DNA of 13,734 bases from an uncultured Selenomonas sp. (GCA_937915915.1 CALGGN010000034.1:1-13734), one strand, 5' to 3'. Shown: positions 5,797-13,710, numbered from the stretch's first letter. Made by a program: numbers and translations. Notes: generated by a model not told the origin, from the letters alone.

Positions 5797-8202
5797 TCAT
5801 CGGACATACGTCTCCACACGCATTGTCTTCCCATCTGTGCAGAAGGATATCTCTCCATCCAGATCGGTTCTCCATACCCTGACCTTCTCCTTCTGCAAAC
5901 GATCCAAAACGGACTGCTTGGGATGGCCGAAGCTGTTGCCCGCCCCAACGCCGATTGCCGCATAGCGCGGAGCCACCGCTTGCAAGAACTCCTCCGAGGT
6001 GCTGGTATCCGAGCCGTGATGGCCCACCTTCAGCACGGTACTGCGAAGATTCCTGTGCTTCTCCAGCAGCTTTTTCTCGTTTTCTGTGGTCAAATCCCCC
6101 GTAATCAGGAAGCTGGCTCTGCCATACGTCACCCGATACACGTTTGAGGCTTCATTTCCCGTGACTTCCTTTGTCTGCACATGAGGCGCATAAAGGACCT
6201 CGATCCAAACATCACCTATTTCAAAGACTGTGTTTTCCTCAGCCGCATGCAGCTTATTCAGCAAAGGATCTGCCGCTCCCATGCGCATACTGGCACGGTA
6301 GGCCTCACGCCCTTCATCGGCGGTATACACCGCGCCCACCGGCATGCTTTTCAGCACTGCCGCCGCACCGGCAGCATGATCGGCATGGGCATGGGTAAGA
6401 AAAATGGCCTCAACCCTGTGAATGCCGCAATGCCTGAGATATGGCACCAGCACCTTGGCGCCCACGTCAAACTCTCCGTCCCGCGTCCCTCCCGTGTCGA
6501 ACAGCACGGCCTTGCCATTGGGAAGCTTCAGCACAGCCGCGTCGCCCTGTCCCACATCAACAAAGGACAGGGTGATCTCATCGGATTGGCTGAATTTGCA
6601 GCCGATGCAGAAAAAAAGAACGACCAGTCCCAGCGCAGCGATATGCCTCTGCTTTCCCTTGACCCAGCCGAAAAAACTGCCCCTCCAAGGCGCATCCGCT
6701 GCCCACAGCGCGAGCGCGGCATAATAAAGGGCGACGGCGCCCCAGCCCATGGAGGGGATCCAGATCCGGCTGCCGGGCAGACCGGCCATCCATCTGGCCA
6801 TTTCATAGACCACGCCCAGCAGCAGACTGTCGATGATGAAGAAAAGACTGCCCGCAAACGGAAGCAGGAAGGCAGCCAGCCCAGCCAAAAGCCCGATGAC
6901 GATCACCGCGTCGACGATTGGCACAATGACCAGATTCGCCAAAAAGGAAGACAGGGACAGCTGGTTAAAATACCATGCCAGAACCGGGAGCGTTGCCATT
7001 TGGGCTGCAAACGTCACCGCAAGCCCCATAGCCAACGCCCCGTTCACTCCTTTCCCCTGCAGCCATTCGCGCGCCACCGGAGCCAAGTAAAGAAGCCCTG
7101 CCGTCGCCAGAAAGGATAATTGGAAACTGATATGAAACAGCAGCATGGGAGATATGATCAGCATCACGAGTCCCGTCAGGAGCAAAATGCGCCCGGCATC
7201 CCGCTCGCGATCCAGCGCCATCGCCAGAAAGGCCAACCCTCCCATCACTGCCGAACGAATCACCGGCGGCACGCACCCTGCCAGCATCGCATAGACAGCG
7301 ATGACCCCCAGTACCGCAGCCGCCGCAATCCCTCTCGGCATGTGCAGTACGGAGCATAGCCACACCATGACCGCCGCCACCAGACTGATATGAGAGCCGG
7401 ATACGGACAGCAAATGCACGATGCCGGTGATCGTGAAGGCCTCCAAAAGTTCCGGCTGCAGACCGGCATAGCCGCCGAAAAGCATGGCAAAGATTGCTGC
7501 GGCATCCTCGGGTGGCATCACCGCCTGCATGGAAAGCCGATAGTGCTCCCGAACCGACGCAAGCCAGCGCCGGAACCCCTCAGCCTCTCTCCTTTCTGTT
7601 CTGATGCCCCGTTTGCCCGCCGACAAAGTCGCCGTTATGCCCTGGCTCTTTAGAAGCATCTCCGTGTCGATCTGCCCGGGATTGCGGTAGCCGTGCGGAA
7701 GGCGCACCTTGCCGCCGGCCATGACACGATCGCCGATGCGGGGAAGGTTTTCCGCCTTGACGCTTTCGGATCTGGCGTATACATATATGCCCCCACTGGC
7801 TGCCTGCTTTTCCCCATTGCCGAGAGTGACCTGCTCCAGATCAAGAACATACCGCTGCTTATAGCTTCCATCTGCTGCCTGCACAATGCTCGGCTCTTCC
7901 CGCAGGATACCTGCCACCCTCACCTCCTTCTGCGCATAATGGGAGATGTCCGTCGCTGGCAAGGATTCTGCCGACCATAGCCTGACCCCGCCAAGCACGA
8001 AAGCAACCGCAAGAAAGGCCAGCCATGTCCAGCGTGAGTTTCTCCATGTTCCGGCAGCCGCGGCTGCAATCGTGGCAAGCAGCGCGCAGAATGCCGGAAA
8101 AGGCATAGAGGACACTGCCATACGATGTGCTGCTGCGATCCCCGCCGCCAAGGCCAGCAGCATCCCAATCAGAAAAGGCTCCTGCACCTGTCCCATTCTC
8201 AT
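5797..8202 (-). CDS. comEC: ComEC, DNA internalisation channel for natural transformation
   Basis: Polytopic inner-membrane protein that moves single-stranded DNA into the cytoplasm during transformation. The 801-residue protein has the full three-part architecture. An N-terminal membrane and DUF4131/OB-like region (about 10-200) has several hydrophobic segments. The central Competence domain (about 230-500) carries the family motif HLLSVSGSH at 263-271. The C-terminal metallo-beta-lactamase-like domain (about 545-795) has VDVGQGDA (548-555), LFDTGG (567-572) and an intact THAHADH metal site at 603-609, consistent with nuclease activity on the incoming strand. The ATG at 8202 has AGGAAGGGG upstream and lies 16 bp after comEA, so the two form an operon. 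The gene is complete and appears functional. The full uptake apparatus (type IV pilus, ComFA, DprA) is not in the window. Confidence 0.96.
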   Translation of the reverse strand: MRMGQVQEPFLIGMLLALAAGIAAAHRMAVSSMPFPAFCALLATIAAAAAGTWRNSRWTWLAFLAVAFVLGGVRLWSAESLPATDISHYAQKEVRVAGILREEPSIVQAADGSYKQRYVLDLEQVTLGNGEKQAASGGIYVYARSESVKAENLPRIGDRVMAGGKVRLPHGYRNPGQIDTEMLLKSQGITATLSAGKRGIRTERREAEGFRRWLASVREHYRLSMQAVMPPEDAAAIFAMLFGGYAGLQPELLEAFTITGIVHLLSVSGSHISLVAAVMVWLCSVLHMPRGIAAAAVLGVIAVYAMLAGCVPPVIRSAVMGGLAFLAMALDRERDAGRILLLTGLVMLIISPMLLFHISFQLSFLATAGLLYLAPVAREWLQGKGVNGALAMGLAVTFAAQMATLPVLAWYFNQLSLSSFLANLVIVPIVDAVIVIGLLAGLAAFLLPFAGSLFFIIDSLLLGVVYEMARWMAGLPGSRIWIPSMGWGAVALYYAALALWAADAPWRGSFFGWVKGKQRHIAALGLVVLFFCIGCKFSQSDEITLSFVDVGQGDAAVLKLPNGKAVLFDTGGTRDGEFDVGAKVLVPYLRHCGIHRVEAIFLTHAHADHAAGAAAVLKSMPVGAVYTADEGREAYRASMRMGAADPLLNKLHAAEENTVFEIGDVWIEVLYAPHVQTKEVTGNEASNVYRVTYGRASFLITGDLTTENEKKLLEKHRNLRSTVLKVGHHGSDTSTSEEFLQAVAPRYAAIGVGAGNSFGHPKQSVLDRLQKEKVRVWRTDLDGEISFCTDGKTMRVETYVR

Positions 8203-8218
8203 CAGATACCGCCCCTTC

Positions 8219-8794
8219 CTATACCGTAATCCTGTCCTTCAGCTTCTCGAATTTCGCGTCCCCGATGCCTTTGATCTTCTTCAGATCTTCCGGTGACTGG
8301 AACATCCCTTCCGTGTTGCGATAGTCAATGATCCGCTTTGCCATCGCAGGACCGATACCCGGCAAACTGTCCAGCGTCTTCTCATCCGCAAGGTTGATAT
8401 TGACGCGCCCCGATGCATCCGTTCCCCTTTCCTGATTCCCTGTCCCCCCTGCGGACATCACGGCATCCACGCTCTTTTCCGGCACGCGCACCTGCTGTCC
8501 ATCCTTGAGTTTCTGCGCCATATTGATCTGATCCGTTGCTGCCGTCGGCAATACCCCTCCACAGGCATTCACCGCATCCGCAACCCTTGCATTTTCCGGG
8601 ATATTCACAATTCCCGGCTGATTCACCGCTCCTGTCACATAGACCGTGATCTCCGCGCTGCACTGCTCCGCCGGTCGTTCCGCTGCATCCAGCGAAAGCG
8701 CCTCATCCTGGAACCCGTATCCATACATGGCCGCCCCGCCGCCCACGCAGGCAATCAACAGGAGAATCAGCAGCGACTTCTTGTACATCGGCAT
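8219..8794 (-). CDS. comEA: ComEA, membrane-anchored DNA receptor for transformation
   Basis: Binds double-stranded DNA outside the membrane and hands it to ComEC. The 191-residue protein has an N-terminal membrane anchor (about residues 6-23, SLLILLLIACVGGGAAMYG). An SLBB domain follows (ITVYVTGAVNQPGIVNIP, then VADAVNACGG), and a C-terminal pair of helix-hairpin-helix motifs (NINLADEKTLDSLPGIGPAM, then FQSPEDLKKIKGIGDAKFEK) provides sequence-independent DNA binding. This domain order is exactly that of Gram-positive-type ComEA. ATG 8794 is preferred because AGGAGA lies 9 nt before it. GTG 8815 would abut another purine-rich site with no spacer. A poly-linker region around 115-130 (SAGGTGNQERGTDASG) joins the two domains. 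Confidence 0.95.
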   Translation of the reverse strand: MPMYKKSLLILLLIACVGGGAAMYGYGFQDEALSLDAAERPAEQCSAEITVYVTGAVNQPGIVNIPENARVADAVNACGGVLPTAATDQINMAQKLKDGQQVRVPEKSVDAVMSAGGTGNQERGTDASGRVNINLADEKTLDSLPGIGPAMAKRIIDYRNTEGMFQSPEDLKKIKGIGDAKFEKLKDRITV

Positions 8795-8873
8795 GAATGG
8801 TTCTCTCCTTTCCACTCTCCTTTCTCATTGATTCGCCGATAAAAACAAAAATCCTATCTGTAAGGATACGAAA

Positions 8874-8879
8874 TTTATA
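8874..8879 (-). promoter_or_regulatory. Candidate -10 element for comEA-comEC
   Basis: Minus-strand TATAAA about 80 bp before the comEA start, inside an A/T-rich patch. No convincing -35 hexamer is visible 16-19 bp upstream, so the promoter may be activator dependent or the call may be wrong. A small ATCCT/AGGAT hairpin (8851-8867) lies between it and the gene. Otherwise the 192 bp from 8795 to 8986 hold nothing I recognise. Confidence 0.35.
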
Positions 8880-8986
8880 CTTTTGTCCATTCAGGATGAA
8901 CTATGTAGACAACGAGAGCACCATACGCCCGATGGGCAACTTCATCGGACGAACTGTAAAAGCAGGATGCGGAAAATGGAAATTTT

Positions 8987-9052
8987 GATACGGAAATAGC
9001 CCCCATGAATCCAGTGTTGACACTGCTGGTTCATGGGGGCTATTTCCGTATC
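8987..9052. repeat. 66-bp inverted repeat with 23-bp perfect arms; probable terminator of the usp operon
   Basis: The left arm 8987-9009 (GATACGGAAATAGCCCCCATGAA) is perfectly complementary to the right arm 9030-9052. The 20-bp centre (9010-9029) can itself pair as CAGTG/CACTG around a TTGA loop. On the minus strand the hairpin starts 17 bp after the stop of the GGDEF-like gene and is followed by ATCAAAATTTCCATTTTCC. This is a usable but imperfect T-rich tail, so termination of the usp-usp-GGDEF operon before comEA is the simplest role. On the plus strand GGGCCTTTTT follows 12 bp later. The length and perfection exceed an ordinary intrinsic terminator, so a small miniature mobile element or an RNase-processed element are alternatives. 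Confidence 0.85.
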
Positions 9053-9069
9053 ATCGGGCCTTTTTCTGT

Positions 9070-10113
9070 TCAATACTTTTCATCCTCGAACAAGCGGTAC
9101 TGATTCGAGCCATGCCGGGCGGCCTCTGCCAGCGCAATCTGTGCCTGCTTGAACATGGCATCGTAATGCTGATGCTTGGAACTCGTGGAAGCGATCCCCA
9201 CGCTGCATGACACGCCCGCGAGCTTCAGCATCGGCAGGCGCTGGCACAAATCGATCATGCGCTGCGCCCTGCGTTCAATGACATCGATCGTCATATTCCC
9301 GCACATGAAAATCACATAGGTATTGTCCTTTACCTGCCCCAAAATATCCTCATTCCGAAAGTCCGCCCTCACGGCCTCTGCCGCACTTCGCACATGGTAC
9401 ACCATGGTCTGCTCCTGCTGCGCATCGCTCATCTTCGGATACCGGATGGACAAGAGGAAGAGAATCCCTTTCTGCCCAGGCTGCATCGCCCGCAGGGCCT
9501 GATTGACCTTGAGCTCCAACTGCACCCCTGTGGCCGCTCCGTACATTTCCTGCGCTGACATCGCAGCCCGCTTCTCCTCCATGCCGTCCGCTGCCGCCTC
9601 CGGCGGTACGGTCACCAAAACCCCATCCACCTGCTGGCTGAAGCCGATGACCGCATATACCTTCCCTGTATCGCTGGAAAGAGAACGATAGGACATGCGG
9701 TAAAGATGCGGCATCGCCGTAAACAGATTGGAATGGCTCTCCAGTTCGCCGCTCCGGCTTTTTTCCATCGCCAGCAGCAATTCCTTTGCCATGACCGAAT
9801 GTTCCGTTCCCTCCTGCAGAGCCATACGCTCCAGCACGGCACGGAAGGTACGCACCTTTCTGGCGTAGCGCGTGCCGTCCGGCAGCACTTGCCGATAGTA
9901 GAACGTATCCTCCTGCAAATCGAAAATGAACAGGGTCACGCCTGTCTTTTCCAGCATCATATCCCATACCGCTGTCATCTCGCCCCAGATGCGATGCCCC
10001 GCCTGCTTGCTCAGCGCAGAGTCCAGCGCTACGCCGACGCTGGACGTAATGATGCGGGAAATCGGCTCCGACAGGACATCCACTTGCTGGTTCTCTGCTG
10101 CTCTCTCGGTCAT
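9070..10113 (-). CDS. Degenerate GGDEF-domain protein with N-terminal PAS/GAF-like sensor region
   Basis: A 347-residue soluble protein with no membrane segment. Residues about 195-345 follow the diguanylate cyclase fold. The end is diagnostic: VSCSVGIAST (301-310), a YDAMFKQAQIALAEAARHGSNQYRLF stretch (317-342) matching the usual Y-x-x-L-x-x-AD-x-ALYxAKxxGxNxY helix. The position of the catalytic GGDEF loop (about 261-265, between LGQ and TYVIFM) reads VKDNT. The upstream D-x-D-x-FKxIND metal site is replaced by LLSIRYPKMSD. It therefore should not make c-di-GMP and may bind a nucleotide or partner instead. Residues 45-165 (WDMMLEKTGVTLFIFDLQED, YRMSYRSLSS, KVYAVIGFSQ) suggest a PAS- or GAF-like sensing domain. 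ATG 10113 has GGGAGAG upstream and is 34 bp after the adjacent usp gene. Confidence 0.75.
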   Translation of the reverse strand: MTERAAENQQVDVLSEPISRIITSSVGVALDSALSKQAGHRIWGEMTAVWDMMLEKTGVTLFIFDLQEDTFYYRQVLPDGTRYARKVRTFRAVLERMALQEGTEHSVMAKELLLAMEKSRSGELESHSNLFTAMPHLYRMSYRSLSSDTGKVYAVIGFSQQVDGVLVTVPPEAAADGMEEKRAAMSAQEMYGAATGVQLELKVNQALRAMQPGQKGILFLLSIRYPKMSDAQQEQTMVYHVRSAAEAVRADFRNEDILGQVKDNTYVIFMCGNMTIDVIERRAQRMIDLCQRLPMLKLAGVSCSVGIASTSSKHQHYDAMFKQAQIALAEAARHGSNQYRLFEDEKY

Positions 10114-10147
10114 CGGCCGTCTCTCCCTTTTTCCGCAAAATATCTTT

Positions 10148-10570
10148 CTACTTGACCACCAGCACCGGGCAGTCCGACTGCTCGACGATGTACTGGCTCA
10201 CGCTGCCCAGCAGCACGCCCTTGACCACGCCAAGCCCGCGGCTGCCCATGACGATGAGATCCGCCTTGAGATTCTCCGCCACGTCCAGAATCACCACGGC
10301 CGGCGATCCCGTCTCGGAAATCGTCTCCGTCTCGATCCCGCTCGGCACCATCTGCTGCGCACGCTCCAAGATCACATTCCCCGCCTTTGTCACAGCCTCC
10401 AGGATGGCATCCGAAAGACACGCGTTGATGGCAAGCTGATTGATATTCGCCACATAGAGGAAATGCAGCTTTGCCTCGCAAGCCTCCGCCAGCGTGATCG
10501 CGTGCGTGATCGCACGATCCGAGCCCTCCGAGCCGTCAACCGGCACCAGTATGTCCTTTACCACATTCAT
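10148..10570 (-). CDS. Universal stress protein, UspA family (second of two)
   Basis: A single-domain Usp of about 140 residues with the HUP (Rossmann-like) fold. The N-terminal ILVPVDGSEGS strand-loop supplies the Asp of the nucleotide site. The C-terminal MGSRGLGVVKGVLLGSVSQYI carries the G-x2-G-x9-G-[ST] ATP-binding signature, so this is the ATP-binding subtype. It ends CPVLVVK as the family does. The start is uncertain. ATG 10570 is only 3 nt from AGGAGG, while the in-frame GTG 10564 is 9 nt from it and gives MVKDILVPVDGS; either fits the family. It lies 22 bp after the other usp gene and 34 bp before the GGDEF-like gene. Such proteins support survival under stress, but the specific role is unknown. 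Confidence 0.92.
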   Translation of the reverse strand: MNVVKDILVPVDGSEGSDRAITHAITLAEACEAKLHFLYVANINQLAINACLSDAILEAVTKAGNVILERAQQMVPSGIETETISETGSPAVVILDVAENLKADLIVMGSRGLGVVKGVLLGSVSQYIVEQSDCPVLVVK

Positions 10571-10592
10571 CAACCTCCTGTAGAATCATCCG

Positions 10593-11027
10593 CTACTTCA
10601 CGATCACGACCGCACAGGGAGCCTCCTCCATGACTTGCTGGCTCACGCTCCCCACGAGGAAGCCCTGCACAACGCCCAAGCCTCTCCCTCCCAGCACAAC
10701 CATATCCACATCATGCTCCTTGATGAAGGAGAGGATCTGCTTGACCGGGACACCCGTCTCATGATGAAGAACCACGGGCACCGCGCTGGGTATCCGCACA
10801 TGCGCCCGTTCCAAGGCCGCATCCACTTCCTTGAACGTCGGCCCTGCCACGCTGGCCGGAAGCCAGGAATCCTCCCGGAAATCATCCGTGTCACTGTCAA
10901 AATAAGAGACGAACAGGATGTCCAGAGATGCTCCCAAAACCTGTGCAAGGGAAACTGCCACATCCACAACATGATCCGAACTCTCCGTGCCATCCACCGG
11001 CACTAGGATACGAGCATGTTCCTTCAT
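10593..11027 (-). CDS. Universal stress protein, UspA family (first of two)
   Basis: A 144-residue Usp, paralogous to the next gene. It has ILVPVDGTESSD near the N-terminus and LGGRGLGVVQGFLVGSVSQQV near the C-terminus, again the G-x2-G-x9-G-S nucleotide signature, and ends PCAVVIVK. The centre differs from its neighbour, with an acidic insertion YFDSDTDDFREDSWLPA (around 42-58), so the pair is an old duplication and not a recent copy. ATG 11027 is chosen because GGGAGG lies 6 nt before it. ATG 11033 directly abuts that site. It is the first gene of the usp-usp-GGDEF operon and is divergent from ilvA. A TATAGT at 11064-11059 could be its -10, with no clear -35. Confidence 0.92.
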   Translation of the reverse strand: MKEHARILVPVDGTESSDHVVDVAVSLAQVLGASLDILFVSYFDSDTDDFREDSWLPASVAGPTFKEVDAALERAHVRIPSAVPVVLHHETGVPVKQILSFIKEHDVDMVVLGGRGLGVVQGFLVGSVSQQVMEEAPCAVVIVK

Positions 11028-11130
11028 CAGCATCCTCCCTTTCCATGTCAGATTCTATACTATACCCTTATTTCGATAATGCAGACAGAAAATCCTTTTT
11101 CTTCCATAAATTCTCCGAAAAAACTTTCCA

Positions 11131-11159
11131 TTGACGCTGAAAGCCGAAAATGATAAACT
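11131..11159 (+). promoter_or_regulatory. Promoter of the threonine ammonia-lyase/lactate permease unit
   Basis: TTGACG (11131-11136, 5 of 6 matches) and TAAACT (11154-11159, 4 of 6) are separated by 17 bp, giving a start about 30 bp before the ATG at 11195. There is no attenuator, T-box or leader peptide in this short leader, so branched-chain amino-acid attenuation is not evident. Confidence 0.6.
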
Positions 11160-11194
11160 TTCCTATCATATGTATGTTTTCAAGGAGGCCCTTT

Positions 11195-12457
11195 ATGTCA
11201 GAAACATTGGAAGAAAAGAATATGACAAATCCATCGCCCGAGGAAGTCGTGCATGCCACGACGATTGCGGACGTTTACCGTGCGGATAAGCAGTTGGCGG
11301 GAATCGTGCAGAAGACGAAGCTGATTCCCAGCGATTTTTTCTCGGAGCTTTGCCGGAACGAGGTCTATCTGAAACCGGAAAATCTCCAGCATACAGGCGC
11401 CTTCAAACTGCGGGGAGCCTATAACAAGATCAGCCAGCTCACCAAGGAAGAGCGCAAAAAGGGCGTGATCACCGCTTCGGCCGGCAATCACGCCCAAGGT
11501 GTGGCGTTCGCTGCGCAGAAACTCGGTGTCAGAGCCGTCATCTGCATGCCTGCCACCACGCCGATCCTCAAGGTCGAAAGCACGCGGGCGCTCGGCGCAG
11601 AGGTCGTGCTCCATGGCGACAGCTTCGACGATGCCTACGCCCACAGTCTGGAGCTCCAAAAAAAACACGGCTATGTCTATATCCATCCCTTCAATGACAG
11701 GGAAGTCCTCTTGGGGCAGGGAACGACGGCTCTCGAAATCATCAATGAGCTCAAGGATGTGGACGCGATTCTCGTCCCCATCGGCGGCGGCGGATTCGCC
11801 AGCGGCGTCGCCCTTGCCACCAAGCTCGTGAGCCCCAATGTCAAGGTCATCGGCGTGGAGCCCGAGAATGCCGCCTGCATGAAGGCCGCGCTGGACGCGG
11901 GCAAAATCGTGACCCTTGCCAGCTCCGACACCGTGGCGGACGGCTGCGCCGTCAAGACTGCAGGAGACCTGACCTATGCTTTCTGCAAGGACTATCTGGA
12001 TGAGATCATCACCGTTTCCGAAATGGAAATCATGAGCGCGCTGCTCTTCCTCATCGAAAAGCACAAGCTCATCGCCGAAGGAGCCGGTGTGCTCTCCCTT
12101 GCGGGGCTTTCCAAGCTCCCCTTCAAGCACAAGAAGGTCGTTGCCATCATCAGCGGCGGCAATATCGATATCTCGACCATCTCCGCCCTCATCGACAAGG
12201 CGCTCATCGCGCGCGGCCGCGTCTTCTGCTTCGCCGTGCAGCTCCCCGACAAGCCGGGCCAGCTCCTCAACGTCTCCCGCATCCTCACGGAAGAAAACGC
12301 TAACGTCATCAAGCTGGACCACAACCAGGCCAAGGTCACCGACAGCTTCAAAAAAGTGGTGCTGGAGGTCACCGTCGAGACCCACAATCAGGAGCACATC
12401 GACCGCATCATCGCCGCCTTGAACAAAAACGGCTATGATATCGAAAAGATCTACTGA
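11195..12457 (+). CDS. ilvA: Threonine ammonia-lyase (PLP-dependent), TdcB/IlvA1 type with C-terminal ACT domain
   Basis: Deaminates L-threonine to 2-oxobutyrate and ammonia, feeding isoleucine synthesis or propionate-type catabolism. The 420-residue protein has the fold-type II PLP core: HTGAFKLRGA with the PLP-binding Lys71, ASAGNHAQG at 94-102, and the phosphate-cradling PIGGGGFASG at 195-204. A single C-terminal ACT domain (about 345-420, VFCFAVQLPDKPGQLLNVSR) would bind an amino-acid effector. Length and one ACT domain fit the shorter TdcB/IlvA1 group and not the long two-ACT-like biosynthetic IlvA, so the symbol is approximate. ATG 11195 has AAGGAGG 6 nt upstream. The upstream extension to 11150 has no ribosome site. 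The permease gene starts 14 bp after the stop, so they are co-transcribed. Confidence 0.92.
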   Translation: MSETLEEKNMTNPSPEEVVHATTIADVYRADKQLAGIVQKTKLIPSDFFSELCRNEVYLKPENLQHTGAFKLRGAYNKISQLTKEERKKGVITASAGNHAQGVAFAAQKLGVRAVICMPATTPILKVESTRALGAEVVLHGDSFDDAYAHSLELQKKHGYVYIHPFNDREVLLGQGTTALEIINELKDVDAILVPIGGGGFASGVALATKLVSPNVKVIGVEPENAACMKAALDAGKIVTLASSDTVADGCAVKTAGDLTYAFCKDYLDEIITVSEMEIMSALLFLIEKHKLIAEGAGVLSLAGLSKLPFKHKKVVAIISGGNIDISTISALIDKALIARGRVFCFAVQLPDKPGQLLNVSRILTEENANVIKLDHNQAKVTDSFKKVVLEVTVETHNQEHIDRIIAALNKNGYDIEKIY

Positions 12458-12471
12458 AAGGACTGACCCAA

Positions 12472-13710
12472 TTGTTGTTTTTGATAGCACTCTCGCCCAT
12501 TCTGTGGCTGGTAATCGCATTGAGCTTTCTCAAGATGGGCGCTTGGAAAGCCTGCCCCATCGCTCTTGCGATCTCGATCCTTGCTGGCATGTTCGTCCCG
12601 CACTTCGATATGACGGCCCTACATGCGGCGATGGCTGTCGCAGAGGGTATCGCGCTTGCGTGCTGGCCGATTCTTCTGGTCATCATCGCGGCCATCTTCA
12701 CCTACAACCTCTCCCTGCATACCAAGGGCATGGACGTCATCAAGGAAATGCTGACCTCCGTGAGCCATGACAAGCGCGTGCTCATCCTGCTCATCGGCTG
12801 GGGGTTCGGCGGCTTCCTGGAGGGCATGGCCGGCTTCGGCACCGCCATCGCGATCCCCGCGGGCATGCTCGCAGGCATCGGCATCAAGCCGGTGCTTGCC
12901 GCAGCGGTCTGCCTCATCGCAAACTCCGTGCCCACGGCCTACGGTTCCATCGGCATCCCCCTGATGACCCTCGCAAGCGTCACAGGAACGGATCCCATGC
13001 AGCTTGCCACCTACACCTGCCTGCAGCTTGCTCCCCTGACCCTGCTCTGCCCCTTCCTCATGGTCGTCACCGCAGGGCACTCCCTCAATGCGCTCAACGG
13101 CATGGTCATCATGTGCCTTGCCGCAGGGCTCGCTTTCCTGGTTCCGGAGCTTGCCGTTGCCATGTTCATGGGGCCGGAGCTTGCCGTTGTCGCGGGCTCC
13201 ATCGGTGCGATGGCAGCCATCATCGGCTGTGCGAAGCTCTTTCCCGTCCAGCATCCCGACTACGAGCTGCCGCCTCACGATGCAGTGCCCGTGACGCTGA
13301 AAAAAGGGCTGGTGGCATGCCTGCCCTTCATCCTCATCTTCGTTTTCCTGCTGCTCACCAGCAAGCTGGTGCCTGCCATCCATGATCCGCTGCACCTGAT
13401 CAAGACCTCGGTGCTCATCTACAGCGGGGAGGGCGGCACTCCGTACACCTTCACCTGGATCGCTACGCCCGGCGTGCTGATCCTGCTTGCCGCTTTCATC
13501 GGCGGCAGGCGTGGAGACCTCAAAGCCGTTATAATCGTGCATGCTGCGACGGCCGATCTCCCTGAGGATCAGGAAGGTGCCCGCAAAGGCGATCATGAGC
13601 GCCAGAAGGATCGAGGCGGCGATGATCAGGACCTTCTTCCATGTCGCAAGGTGTTTGAACTTGTGATGGTGACGACGTCTTTTTCTATGCTTTTTATATC
13701 CCTTTCTTGA
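12472..13710 (+). CDS. lctP: L-lactate permease (LctP family), C-terminus lost at a join near 13503
   Basis: Multi-spanning membrane transporter for L-lactate (and glycolate in relatives). The first 345 residues are clear LctP: LFLIALSPILWLVIALSFLKM at the start, GWGFGGFLEGMAGFGTAIAIP around 103-124, and ANSVPTAYGSIGIPL around 150-164, ending TWIATPGVLILLAAFIGG. Normal family length is 500 or more residues. After 13503-13506 the frame continues as hydrophilic RRGDLKAV...EGARKGDHERQKDRGG, which is antisense of another coding sequence, up to a stop at 13710. So only 12472 to about 13506 is real lctP. TTG 12472 is chosen with AAAGGA 9 nt upstream; TTG 12475 is possible. A 16-bp direct repeat (13144-13159, 13174-13189) encodes PELAV twice. 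Confidence 0.88.
   Translation: MLFLIALSPILWLVIALSFLKMGAWKACPIALAISILAGMFVPHFDMTALHAAMAVAEGIALACWPILLVIIAAIFTYNLSLHTKGMDVIKEMLTSVSHDKRVLILLIGWGFGGFLEGMAGFGTAIAIPAGMLAGIGIKPVLAAAVCLIANSVPTAYGSIGIPLMTLASVTGTDPMQLATYTCLQLAPLTLLCPFLMVVTAGHSLNALNGMVIMCLAAGLAFLVPELAVAMFMGPELAVVAGSIGAMAAIIGCAKLFPVQHPDYELPPHDAVPVTLKKGLVACLPFILIFVFLLLTSKLVPAIHDPLHLIKTSVLIYSGEGGTPYTFTWIATPGVLILLAAFIGGRRGDLKAVIIVHAATADLPEDQEGARKGDHERQKDRGGDDQDLLPCRKVFELVMVTTSFSMLFISLS

Noticed and set aside
11160..11194. Possible T-box or attenuator before ilvA
   Set aside because: The leader between the predicted start site and the ribosome site is too short and has no hairpin or regulatory codon run.
11198..12520. 440-codon minus-strand frame across ilvA
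   Set aside because: Antisense shadow of a codon-biased gene. Its Asp/Glu/Gly-rich sequence is the reverse of ilvA codons.
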